A stretch of DNA of 5,437 bases from Methylococcales bacterium (GCA_023134955.1 JAGLUC010000243.1:1-5437), one strand, 5' to 3'. Positions 1-5,437 are shown, counted from the stretch's first letter. The notes: generated by a model from the sequence alone, not told the origin. Program-made: numbers and translations.

Positions 1-23
1 AACTAAAATTGTAGGAGTACTAG

Positions 24-998
24 CTACTGTATTGACCATCCATTAACAGCAGTTCCTAGAGCATGGCCAAATGATGCACCTAATTTACTCGCCAGCTTAT
101 CCAGTAATCTTTCTTGTGGGGTAAAGTTACGTTTCTTTTCAGTACCAATGACATCTCTTGCAACTGTTCCAATACTACCAAAACCATCTGCCAAACCTAA
201 TTTTACACCTTGTGCGCCTGTCCATACTAAACCAGAAAATATCTCTTTAGTTTCAACTAACCGATCACCCCGACCCACACGTACAGCATTAATAAAATCC
301 TGATGTACCTCATTTAATAAAGCTTGCATATGTTTTGTTTCTTTACTATTGACTGGTGAAAAAGGGTCTAATAAACCTTTATGCTTGCCAGAAATCAGCA
401 ATCGTCTGTCAACGCCTAATTTTTCCATGGTATTAACAAAACCAAAGCCATTCAAAGCCACACCGATTGAGCCAATCATACTGGATTGATTAACATAAAT
501 CTTATCCGCTGCCGCTGCAATATAATAACCGCCTGATGCACAAATATCACTGACTACAGCGTAAATAGGTATTTCAGGATATTTTTCTTTCAGCCTTCTA
601 ATTTCAGTATAAATATAGGCCGATTGTACCGGGCTGCCTCCTGGAGAATTTATGTTAAGTATAACGCCCTTGGTTTGCTCATTTTTTAATGCATTTCTTA
701 ATCCTTCAATAATACTCTCTGCATTAGCCGGTTCATCTTCTGCAATAACGCCGAGTACATCAACAACAGCAGTAAATTTCTCGCCCCCCTTTCCCATACC
801 TTTTTCAAATTTAGGGTAAAGTGCCATAAAACCAATCGCCAATAAATAAGCAAACATTAATGATTTGAAAAACACACTCCAGCGTCTTGCAGTACGCTGT
901 TCTGTTACAGCGGCCATTGCCAGTTTTTCAAGCACTTCTCGTTCCCAGCCCAGTGTATTTTGGCTTTCTGCATCCTTATTATTTTGTTGATTTTCCAT
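24..998 (-). CDS. sppA: S49-family membrane serine peptidase (single-domain SppA/SohB type)
   Basis: Predicted 324-residue inner-membrane peptidase of family S49, whose members cleave signal-peptide remnants or other membrane-associated peptides with a Ser/Lys dyad. Residues 1-40 are hydrophilic and basic towards the end (RTARRW), followed by one transmembrane segment at about 43-61, so the catalytic domain should face the periplasm. The nucleophile is Ser155 in CASGGYYIA and the general base is probably Lys207 in GKHKGLLDPF; the 52-residue spacing matches the dyads known in Bacillus SppA and E. coli SohB. NINSPGGS (115-122) and MIGSIGV (174-180) are further family signatures. It is half the length of the duplicated E. 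coli SppA (618 aa) and close to SohB, so either name could apply. The ATG start is supported by AAAGGT six bases upstream, directly after the stop codon of the HAD gene 12 bp away. Last gene of the rluC cluster. Family confident; substrate unknown. Confidence 0.92.
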   Translation of the reverse strand: MENQQNNKDAESQNTLGWEREVLEKLAMAAVTEQRTARRWSVFFKSLMFAYLLAIGFMALYPKFEKGMGKGGEKFTAVVDVLGVIAEDEPANAESIIEGLRNALKNEQTKGVILNINSPGGSPVQSAYIYTEIRRLKEKYPEIPIYAVVSDICASGGYYIAAAADKIYVNQSSMIGSIGVALNGFGFVNTMEKLGVDRRLLISGKHKGLLDPFSPVNSKETKHMQALLNEVHQDFINAVRVGRGDRLVETKEIFSGLVWTGAQGVKLGLADGFGSIGTVARDVIGTEKKRNFTPQERLLDKLASKLGASFGHALGTAVNGWSIQ

Positions 999-1010
999 GA
1001 TATTACCTTT

Positions 1011-1658
1011 TTATAAAACGTTTAATAATTCAGTTGTTTGTTGTAAATTTAACAGCGGTGTATATTGTTGCAATTGTTCCATTGAGTTAGCACCACAAGT
1101 AACGGCAATTGCTTTAATTCCTGCATTAGCTGCCATTTGCAGATCATAAGCAGAATCCCCAATCATGACTGTCTTTTCTCTACTCACCGCCATTTCTCTG
1201 ACAATTTCATCAACCATCTCCGGGTTTGGTTTTGATGCTGTTTCATCTGCACAGCGAGTTATATCAAAAAATCCAGTCAACCCAGTCCCCTGCATTGCTC
1301 TATCTAATCCAGATCTGGTTTTTCCTGTGGCAACCGCTAGCTTGTATCCCTTCTGTCTCAATTTATCCAGCATTTCTTTAACACCCGTAAACAAATCCTC
1401 TTCAACAATTTGTTTAGTAAAAAACACCTCGCTATAACAGGAAATTAATGCCTGTTGCTGTTGTTGATCAATCCCGGGGAATAATTGCTCTGTTGCTTTA
1501 TAAATACTAAGCCCGATAATATTCTTGACCGCTTGCTGTTCTGGAATAACTAAACCTTGTACCCGTGCAGCTTTTTTTAAACTCTGAACAATCCAGTCAA
1601 TTGAATCAACCAAAGTTCCATCCCAATCAAAAATAATTAACTCAAATTGTCCTTTCAT
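1011..1658 (-). CDS. HAD-superfamily hydrolase, phosphoglycolate phosphatase-like (subfamily IA)
   Basis: Predicted 215-residue cytoplasmic phosphatase. All four HAD motifs are present: motif I DWDGTLVDS with nucleophile Asp11 and acid/base Asp13; motif II Thr111 in VATGK; motif III Lys143 in ASKPNPE; motif IV GDSAYD with Asp168 and Asp172 for Mg2+ binding. The insert between motifs I and II (about residues 16-90) is the helical C1 cap of subfamily IA, the group containing phosphoglycolate phosphatase (Gph) and beta-phosphoglucomutase. A Gln run (about 65-69) lies in the cap. The substrate cannot be read from the sequence, so no gene symbol is given; many such enzymes are broad phosphate-ester or housecleaning phosphatases. 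Its ATG overlaps the rluC stop codon as ATGA (1655-1658) with no good Shine-Dalgarno of its own, which suggests translational coupling to rluC. A HAD gene in this slot next to rluC is also what I recall from Pseudomonas. Confidence 0.9.
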   Translation of the reverse strand: MKGQFELIIFDWDGTLVDSIDWIVQSLKKAARVQGLVIPEQQAVKNIIGLSIYKATEQLFPGIDQQQQQALISCYSEVFFTKQIVEEDLFTGVKEMLDKLRQKGYKLAVATGKTRSGLDRAMQGTGLTGFFDITRCADETASKPNPEMVDEIVREMAVSREKTVMIGDSAYDLQMAANAGIKAIAVTCGANSMEQLQQYTPLLNLQQTTELLNVL

Positions 1659-2614
1659 TTTAACGGCTCTTTTATCAGTAACATCTCCAGCTCTTTAGGT
1701 AAAGGAGCTTTAAAGTGCATTGCTTCGCCCGTAACTGGGTGGGCAAAAGCTAATTGCTCTGCATGAAGAAACAATCGTTTATAGCCTCTTTGCTTTAAGC
1801 TTTTGTTAACATTCTCTTCGCCATAACGCTCATCCCCAACAATAGGGTGTCCCAGCCAGGCAGCATGTACTCTTATTTGGTGAGTTCTTCCTGTTTTTGG
1901 TGATGCCTCAACCAGCGTTAAATCTTTATACTTTTGTAAACGTCTAAAATTGGTTTCTGCAAATTTGCCCACTTTACTCACTTTAACAAACCGCTCTCCC
2001 CCTTTTCCAGTGCTTTTAAGCAAAGGTGCAGTGACCAGTAACTTCTTTCGCTCCCATTGTCCCACTAATAGTGCAAGGTAGGTTTTCTTTATCCCATCTC
2101 CTCTAAAAAGGTCATGTAAAAACTTCAAACTAGAGCGTTTTTTAGCCACCAATAGACAACCAGAGGTATCCTTATCTATACGATGAGCTAATTCCAAAAA
2201 TCGTTCTTCAGGTCGAATGACTCTTAACGCTTCAATGACCCCGGCACTAATACCACTTCCACCATGTACTGCAAAACCAGAAGGTTTGTTTAAAACAATC
2301 AACACCTCATCTTCATAGAGTATTTCTTGCTCAAGACTGTATTTTAAAGTGGGAGGTAAGACAATATCGTCATTTCTCTCTGCTACTCGCACAGGAGGAA
2401 TGCGGACAACATCACCTATTTTCAAGCGATATTTATTATCAATTCGCCCTTTATTAACTCTTACTTCGCCTTTCCTGATTATTCTATAAATTCTAGTCTT
2501 TGGCACACCTTTTAGCTTAGTAATCAAAAAATTATCTATTCTTTGATCTGCATTCTCTTCCGTAATTTCAAGCAATTTAACCTTCGATTTAGCCTTATCC
2601 TGTACTTCATTCAT
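1655..2614 (-). CDS. rluC: 23S rRNA pseudouridine synthase RluC (955/2504/2580)
   Basis: Predicted 319-residue pseudouridine synthase of the RluA/RluC/RluD family, the same length as E. coli RluC, which isomerises U955, U2504 and U2580 of 23S rRNA near the peptidyl-transferase centre. An N-terminal S4 RNA-binding domain covers about residues 23-80 (QRIDNFL, GVPKTRIYRIIRKGEVRVNK, RIPPVRVAER). The catalytic domain follows, with NKPSGFAVHGGSG (109-121), the catalytic motif HRIDKDTSG (144-152, Asp147 as nucleophile) and TGRTHQIRVH (241-250). Similarity to E. coli RluC from memory is high throughout (QRIDNFL, KGVPK, IPPVRVAER), which favours RluC over RluA or RluD. The ATG at 2614 gives about the expected N-terminus, but no clear Shine-Dalgarno precedes it (TTATTAGCACT). 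An in-frame TTG at codon 14 has a better AAGG but would cut close to the S4 domain. First gene of its cluster and divergent from rne. Confidence 0.96.
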   Translation of the reverse strand: MNEVQDKAKSKVKLLEITEENADQRIDNFLITKLKGVPKTRIYRIIRKGEVRVNKGRIDNKYRLKIGDVVRIPPVRVAERNDDIVLPPTLKYSLEQEILYEDEVLIVLNKPSGFAVHGGSGISAGVIEALRVIRPEERFLELAHRIDKDTSGCLLVAKKRSSLKFLHDLFRGDGIKKTYLALLVGQWERKKLLVTAPLLKSTGKGGERFVKVSKVGKFAETNFRRLQKYKDLTLVEASPKTGRTHQIRVHAAWLGHPIVGDERYGEENVNKSLKQRGYKRLFLHAEQLAFAHPVTGEAMHFKAPLPKELEMLLIKEPLK

Positions 2615-2657
2615 AGTGCTAATAATAACAGTATCTGCATTTTTTTAACTGTTTAAA

Positions 2658-2686
2658 TTGATAGAATCTGTAAATATTGTTATATT
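2658..2686 (+). promoter_or_regulatory. sigma70-type promoter for rne
   Basis: TTGATA at 2658-2663 and TATATT at 2681-2686, separated by exactly 17 bases; each hexamer differs from consensus at one position. The start site would fall near 2692-2694, giving an rne leader of about 390 nt. That is close to the 361-nt leader of E. coli rne, which makes this the most likely main rne promoter. E. coli has additional rne promoters further upstream; any equivalent here would lie over rluC and was not identified. Confidence 0.7.
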
Positions 2687-2713
2687 AAGGGGGTTTATCT
2701 AAAAAATAGACGA

Positions 2714-2734
2714 CTGGCTAGAATAACAAGCCAG
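2714..2734 (+). repeat. Inverted repeat, first stem-loop of the rne leader
   Basis: CTGGCT (2714-2719) and AGCCAG (2729-2734) form a 6-bp GC-rich stem with a 9-nt A-rich loop, about 20 nt after the predicted transcription start. Stem-loops near the 5' end commonly protect leaders from 5'-end-dependent decay. A second short hairpin follows at once: GAAAC, AAAA loop, GTTTC (2737-2750). Confidence 0.5.
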
Positions 2735-2770
2735 CAGAAACAAAAGTTTCCTACATTCTATACAGAATTT

Positions 2771-2801
2771 TGGGTTTTTTCGCTCGACCCGTGATGAGCG
2801 A
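2771..2801 (+). promoter_or_regulatory. Candidate H-type pseudoknot in rne leader RNA
   Basis: Stem 1 pairs UGGGU (2771-2775) with ACCCG (2787-2791), the outermost pair being U-G. Stem 2 pairs UCGCUC (2780-2785) with GAGCGA (2796-2801), a perfect 6-bp GC-rich stem. The strands interleave in classic H-type order with a UUUU loop, a one-nucleotide junction (G2786) and a UGAU loop, all sterically reasonable. It is the most GC-rich patch of an otherwise AU-rich leader. The two stems could also form one at a time. Function unknown; a structural element for RNase E feedback control is the natural guess. Confidence 0.4.
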
Positions 2802-2824
2802 TGCTGTTCCAACAAGACAAATAC

Positions 2825-2863
2825 TTATAGCAAGACACAGAAAACCATACTTTGCTATAGCAA
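2825..2863 (+). repeat. Bistable hairpin with TATAGCAA repeats and a 12-bp palindrome
   Basis: TATAGCAA occurs at 2826-2833 and 2856-2863, and its complement TTGCTATA lies at 2852-2859. The first copy can pair with 2852-2859 into a 10-bp stem (8 Watson-Crick pairs plus a terminal G-U at each end) with an 17-base A-rich interior. The second copy makes TTGCTATAGCAA a perfect 12-bp palindrome that could pair between two transcripts or bind a dimeric protein on DNA. The element lies within the predicted untranslated leader. Confidence 0.5.
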
Positions 2864-2925
2864 CAGAACTTATTTCGCCTGATGACACGCCCTATTTATA
2901 TTACGTGTTTGAACTCATAGAGCAT

Positions 2926-2945
2926 AGCCATTTAGACAAATGCTC
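2926..2945 (+). repeat. Leader stem-loop repeat, copy 1
   Basis: CATTT (2929-2933), loop AGAC, AAATG (2938-2942), followed by CTC. It resembles the element at 2983-3002 at 16 of 20 positions. A competing 6-bp stem, GAGCAT (2920-2925) with ATGCTC (2940-2945), uses the same 3' arm, so two folds are possible. Confidence 0.45.
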
Positions 2946-2982
2946 CAACTCAGTCAGAAGTAGAAAAAACTTAATATTTTGT

Positions 2983-3002
2983 GGCTATTTTGACAAATAC
3001 TC
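2983..3002 (+). repeat. Leader stem-loop repeat, copy 2
   Basis: TATTT (2986-2990), loop TGAC, AAATA (2995-2999), followed by CTC. Compared with copy 1 the closing pair changes from C-G to U-A with pairing kept, and the loop keeps the form NGAC. The sequence GACAAATACT (2992-3001) also occurs unchanged at 2816-2825, without the 5' arm of the hairpin. Confidence 0.45.
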
Positions 3003-3023
3003 ACCCAAGACAAAAGTCTGTGC

Positions 3024-3041
3024 AGAAATAAAAATATTTCT
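3024..3041 (+). repeat. A/U hairpin upstream of the rne ribosome-binding site
   Basis: AGAAATA (3024-3030), an AAAA loop and TATTTCT (3035-3041) make a perfect 7-bp but weak A/U-rich stem ending 30 bases before the AAGGA of rne. It could shape access to the ribosome-binding site or act as an RNase E cleavage platform; there is no T-run after it, so it is not a terminator. Confidence 0.4.
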
Positions 3042-3083
3042 CAGTAAGTCGATTATGGAGCTTGAAACAACAAGGAATACACA

Positions 3084-5324
3084 ATGAAAAGAATGCTTAT
3101 CAATGCCACTCAACCTGAAGAGTTGCGTGTTGCTTTGGTAGACGGTCAAAAACTTTATGATTTTGACATTGAACTCCCATCAAACGAACAAAAAAAAGCA
3201 AATATCTATAAAGGTATTATTACCCGCGTAGAACCCAGTCTTGAAGCTGCCTTTGTAAATTACGGTGCTGAAAAACATGGCTTTTTACCCTTTAAAGAAA
3301 TTTCTGCTCAATATAGAGATAGCTCAGGGAAAAAAATTGAAGGTCGCCCAAGTATTAAAGACCTTGTTAAAGAAGGTCAGGAAATCGTTGTTCAAATTGA
3401 AAAAGAAGAACGTGGCAATAAAGGGGCTGCATTAACTACATATATTAGTCTTGCAGGTACATACCTGGTATTAATGCCAAACAACCCAAAAGCTGGCGGT
3501 ATTTCCAGACGTATTGAAGGTGACACACGCAGTGAATTACGTGAAAACATGGCTGCCCTGGAAATTCCAAAACAAATGGGTCTGATCATTCGTACTGCAG
3601 GTTGTGGTAAAAATGTTGAAGAATTACAGTGGGATTTAGACTACTTACTACAATTATGGGAATCTGTTGAACGCTCAAGCACCGAACAGCAAGCTCCCTT
3701 TCTAATTTTTCAAGAAAGTAATGTCATCATCCGTGCATTACGTGATCATTTAAGAAATGACATTGATGAGATCTTAATCGACAAAGAATCTTCATACAAA
3801 CTAGTGCAAAACTTCTTAAAACAAGTGATGCCTCATTTTTTAAAGAAAGCTAAATTATATCAGGATGGCGTTCCTTTATTTAACCGCTATCAAATAGAAT
3901 CTCAAATAGAATCAGCCTATCAGCGTGGGGTTTCTCTACCTTCTGGCGGCTCTATTGTTATTGATTATACAGAAGCCTTAACATCAATTGATATTAATTC
4001 AGCACGCGCCACCAAAGGCAGTGACATTGAAGAAACAGCTTTAAATACTAACCTTGAAGCAGCCGATGAAATAGCACGCCAACTACGCCTACGAGATCTT
4101 GGTGGCTTGTTTGTTATTGATTTTATCGACATGATGGCTAATAAAAACCAAAAAGCGGTTGAAAACCAGTTGCGTGATGCAATAAAAATTGATAGGGCTC
4201 GCATTCAGACCAGTCGAATTTCTCGATTTGGTCTATTAGAAATGTCCAGGCAGCGTTTACGCCCTTCTTTAGGTGATTCAACCCAATTAACTTGTCCTCG
4301 TTGTAAAGGCCAAGGATCTATTCGTAACATCGAATCTGTTGCTCTTTCAGTTCTGCGTATTCTTGAAGAAGAAGCGATGAAAAAAGGCACCGAAAAAGTT
4401 ATTGCTCATTTACCTATTGAATGTGCAACTTTTCTGTTAAATGAAAAAAGATCGGTTCTACAAAGCATAGAAACTCGATATACTGTCGGTATTGTAGTAC
4501 TACCAAGTAAACATCTTGAGACCCCTGCTTACGATATTGAACGTATAAAATCAGATGAAAGTGAAGACGAAAAAGCAAGTCACTTACAGATTAAAAGCGA
4601 AAACATTAATGTTCCTGAATTCGCCAAGAAAACCACTCATATTGCTGAAAAACCAACTATTAAAGAGTTTTTACCCAATGCTCCTGCTCCTGCGCCTGCG
4701 CCTGTTCATGCTGATAACAAAGAATCATCAACTAATTTAATTCATCGTTTCTGGCAAAAACTGGTTGGTGAAACTGAAACCAATACAAAAAAATCTTCTA
4801 CAAAAAAACCTGCCAGACACAAAGCAACTAAACGCGAAGAAAAACCTCACAGTAATATAAACAATCGTAAAACTCGTAGCAACAGAAATAATCGCTACAA
4901 TAGAAGCGGTGATGGTGAAAGACGCAATACTCGTAAAAATAAGCTCGATCAAAATACACAGAAAAATACTTCGACAACTGGTAGCAACCAATCTACTACC
5001 CATACTGCTACTGAGGGCGAGCAAAAGAAAGCACAAAACACGCCATCTAAATACAATAAACAAAGTGCAAATAAAAGACGCCCCCGTAACCCTAACTATA
5101 AAAAACCGGCACAAGCCCAGGATGACAGCCAGAAAAAAAATATGCCAGTTGCCCAGCAACAAGCAACTGAAAAGCAAAACGGCTCAAGCTCTCATGCTTA
5201 TGCCAATACTTTTGCAGAACGCTCTAAACAAGCTGCTGAAACCTCATCTGAAGCACCTAAGAACGTAGTTTCAGAAATAAAACAAGACAAAACCACACCT
5301 ACCAGCCCAAATCCAGAGGCTTGA
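3084..5324 (+). CDS. rne: Ribonuclease E
   Basis: Predicted 746-residue endoribonuclease E, the membrane-bound enzyme that initiates mRNA decay and processes rRNA and tRNA precursors. The catalytic half is complete: S1 domain about 36-125 (YKGIITRVEPSLEAAFVNYG), 5'-monophosphate sensor with Arg170/Thr171, DNase I-like domain with Asp303 (TSIDINS) and Asp346 (FVIDFID), Zn-link CPRC at Cys404/Cys407, and a small domain to about 529. Catalytic and Zn-link numbering equals E. coli. After an Ala-Pro run (533-540), residues 551-562 (NLIHRFWQKLVG) form an amphipathic helix like the E. coli membrane-targeting segment. The tail from 565 is rich in Lys, Arg, Asn, Gln and Thr and presumably binds RNA. 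At 746 residues it is much shorter than E. coli (1061), with no recognisable enolase- or PNPase-binding site. Start: ATG with AAGGA (3072-3076) seven bases upstream; MKRMLINATQ matches E. coli. The conserved MTS and Zn-link argue against RNase G. Confidence 0.98.
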   Translation: MKRMLINATQPEELRVALVDGQKLYDFDIELPSNEQKKANIYKGIITRVEPSLEAAFVNYGAEKHGFLPFKEISAQYRDSSGKKIEGRPSIKDLVKEGQEIVVQIEKEERGNKGAALTTYISLAGTYLVLMPNNPKAGGISRRIEGDTRSELRENMAALEIPKQMGLIIRTAGCGKNVEELQWDLDYLLQLWESVERSSTEQQAPFLIFQESNVIIRALRDHLRNDIDEILIDKESSYKLVQNFLKQVMPHFLKKAKLYQDGVPLFNRYQIESQIESAYQRGVSLPSGGSIVIDYTEALTSIDINSARATKGSDIEETALNTNLEAADEIARQLRLRDLGGLFVIDFIDMMANKNQKAVENQLRDAIKIDRARIQTSRISRFGLLEMSRQRLRPSLGDSTQLTCPRCKGQGSIRNIESVALSVLRILEEEAMKKGTEKVIAHLPIECATFLLNEKRSVLQSIETRYTVGIVVLPSKHLETPAYDIERIKSDESEDEKASHLQIKSENINVPEFAKKTTHIAEKPTIKEFLPNAPAPAPAPVHADNKESSTNLIHRFWQKLVGETETNTKKSSTKKPARHKATKREEKPHSNINNRKTRSNRNNRYNRSGDGERRNTRKNKLDQNTQKNTSTTGSNQSTTHTATEGEQKKAQNTPSKYNKQSANKRRPRNPNYKKPAQAQDDSQKKNMPVAQQQATEKQNGSSSHAYANTFAERSKQAAETSSEAPKNVVSEIKQDKTTPTSPNPEA

Positions 5325-5331
5325 TCACATT

Positions 5332-5370
5332 CACATTCTCATGGAACTCTCTCCATGAGAATGTGGTTTA
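5332..5370 (+). terminator. Perfect 14-bp hairpin after rne, probable transcript end
   Basis: CACATTCTCATGGA (5332-5345) and TCCATGAGAATGTG (5352-5365) are exact reverse complements separated by the 6-base loop ACTCTC, beginning seven bases after the rne stop codon. On the plus strand it is followed by GGTTTAAG, which lacks a proper T-run; on the minus strand no T-run follows either. It may be a weak or Rho-assisted terminator, a 3'-end stabilising stem-loop or a bidirectional barrier between convergent genes. The hairpin is certain as sequence; its role is inferred. Confidence 0.6.
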
Positions 5371-5437
5371 AGAGATCTTCAAGCTATACTCTATTAATCG
5401 CCCCAAAAGTTCTGGCAGGGTATTTTGACACTGTTTT
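5368..5437 (-). CDS. Possible C-terminal end of a convergent gene (partial, unidentified)
   Basis: Reading in from the right edge on the minus strand, one frame is open for 22 codons and ends in TAA at 5370-5368, three bases before the perfect hairpin. The residues (CQNTLPELLGRLIEYSLKIS at the end) look like an ordinary amphipathic C-terminal helix, and the stop-then-hairpin layout fits a convergent gene sharing a terminator with rne. The piece is too short to identify. A second minus frame and one plus frame starting at the ATG at 5355 are also open to the window edge, so the call is weak. Confidence 0.25.
   Translation of the reverse strand, partial: KQCQNTLPELLGRLIEYSLKIS

Larger units (their letters stand above)
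2615..3083. other. Divergent rluC-rne intergenic region
   Basis: A 469-bp AT-rich region between the divergent rluC and rne genes. Its left third holds a strong plus-strand promoter; the remainder is read as the untranslated leader of rne, with several potential stem-loops listed separately. On the minus strand I found no convincing promoter for rluC; the best candidates (for example TTTAAA-N16-GATACT close to the rluC start) match the sigma70 consensus poorly. One 105-codon plus-strand frame (2770-3087) is open across most of the region but lacks a Shine-Dalgarno and has foreign codon use, so it is not annotated as a gene. No tRNA, IS end or CRISPR repeat is visible. Confidence 0.8.
2693..3083 (+). 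promoter_or_regulatory. Long structured 5' UTR of rne, candidate autoregulatory leader
   Basis: The segment between the predicted start site and the rne ATG. In E. coli, RNase E limits its own synthesis by cleaving its mRNA after recognising stem-loops in a 361-nt leader (Rfam element rne5); pseudomonads carry a different element called rne-II. This leader is similarly long and holds several possible hairpins: CTGGCT/AGCCAG (2714-2734), GAAAC/GTTTC (2737-2750), a pseudoknot candidate (2771-2801), a bistable hairpin (2825-2863), two related stem-loops (2926-2945 and 2983-3002) and an A/U hairpin before the ribosome-binding site (3024-3041). AU-rich single-stranded stretches between them are suitable RNase E targets. 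The regulatory role is inferred from position and family knowledge; I could not match it to rne5 or rne-II by eye. Confidence 0.55.

Noticed and set aside
1..23. Near-palindrome around AGTACT after the peptidase stop codon
   Set aside because: Only the six central bases pair; flanking matches are broken and no T-run follows on the minus strand, so it cannot be supported as a terminator.
2755..2780. Possible attenuator: ATTCT-ATAC-AGAAT hairpin followed by a T-rich stretch
   Set aside because: The stem is only 5 bp with one G-C pair, and the following T-run is interrupted by GGG that can pair elsewhere; too weak to call a terminator.
2770..3087. 105-codon plus-strand frame as a protein-coding gene
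   Set aside because: TTG start without a ribosome-binding site, codon use dominated by ATA and AGA unlike adjacent genes, no recognised domain, and location in the predicted rne leader; kept only as a finding.
4737..5177. 146-codon minus-strand frame opposite the end of rne
   Set aside because: It is the antisense shadow of the Lys/Asn/Thr-rich RNase E tail; the Phe/Ile/Ser-rich pseudo-membrane product is what such antisense reading gives. No ribosome-binding site or independent support.
4909..5268. 119-codon plus-strand frame inside rne in another phase
   Set aside because: Overlaps the RNase E tail completely, lysine-rich by composition only, no initiation signal.
5363..5390. Promoter with TATACT (5385-5390) after rne
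   Set aside because: No acceptable -35 hexamer at 16-18 bases upstream, and the site overlaps the hairpin and a possible minus-strand gene end.

Overview
The window is a chromosomal core-gene segment from an AT-rich gammaproteobacterium. The catalytic half of RNase E lines up with Escherichia coli RNase E almost residue for residue (same catalytic Asp and Zn-link Cys numbering), and RluC is the same length as E. coli RluC. The gene order, rne facing away from rluC, then a HAD phosphatase, then an S49 peptidase, is one I associate from memory with Pseudomonas and related gammaproteobacteria. I see no insertion sequence, phage gene, CRISPR array, tRNA or rRNA, and cannot assign a genus.

Layout. 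Positions 24-2614, minus strand: a compact three-gene cluster read as rluC, then a HAD-superfamily hydrolase, then an sppA/sohB-type membrane peptidase. The first two genes overlap by the 4 bases ATGA and the last two are 12 bp apart, so they are probably one translationally coupled operon. Positions 2615-3083: a 469-bp divergent intergenic region. It carries a strong sigma70-type promoter for rne (TTGATA-N17-TATATT) and a roughly 390-nt AU-rich leader full of potential RNA structure. Positions 3084-5324, plus strand: rne, 746 codons, with a complete catalytic domain and a short, low-complexity C-terminal tail that keeps an amphipathic membrane-targeting helix. Positions 5325-5437: a perfect 14-bp inverted repeat (likely transcript end) and, with low confidence, the end of a convergent gene running in from the right edge.

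Function. RluC modifies 23S rRNA and RNase E processes rRNA and tRNA precursors and degrades mRNA, so the divergent pair joins ribosome maturation with RNA turnover. The HAD phosphatase and membrane peptidase are probably passengers in the rluC operon with unrelated jobs.

The most interesting part is the rne leader. RNase E is known to regulate its own mRNA through its 5' UTR in E. coli, and a distinct element (rne-II) has been described in Pseudomonas. This leader contains a candidate H-type pseudoknot, a bistable hairpin built on a 12-bp palindrome, and two copies of a small stem-loop whose closing base pair covaries between copies. I could not match it to the known elements by eye, so it may be a third type of RNase E autoregulatory leader. 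That is an inference.
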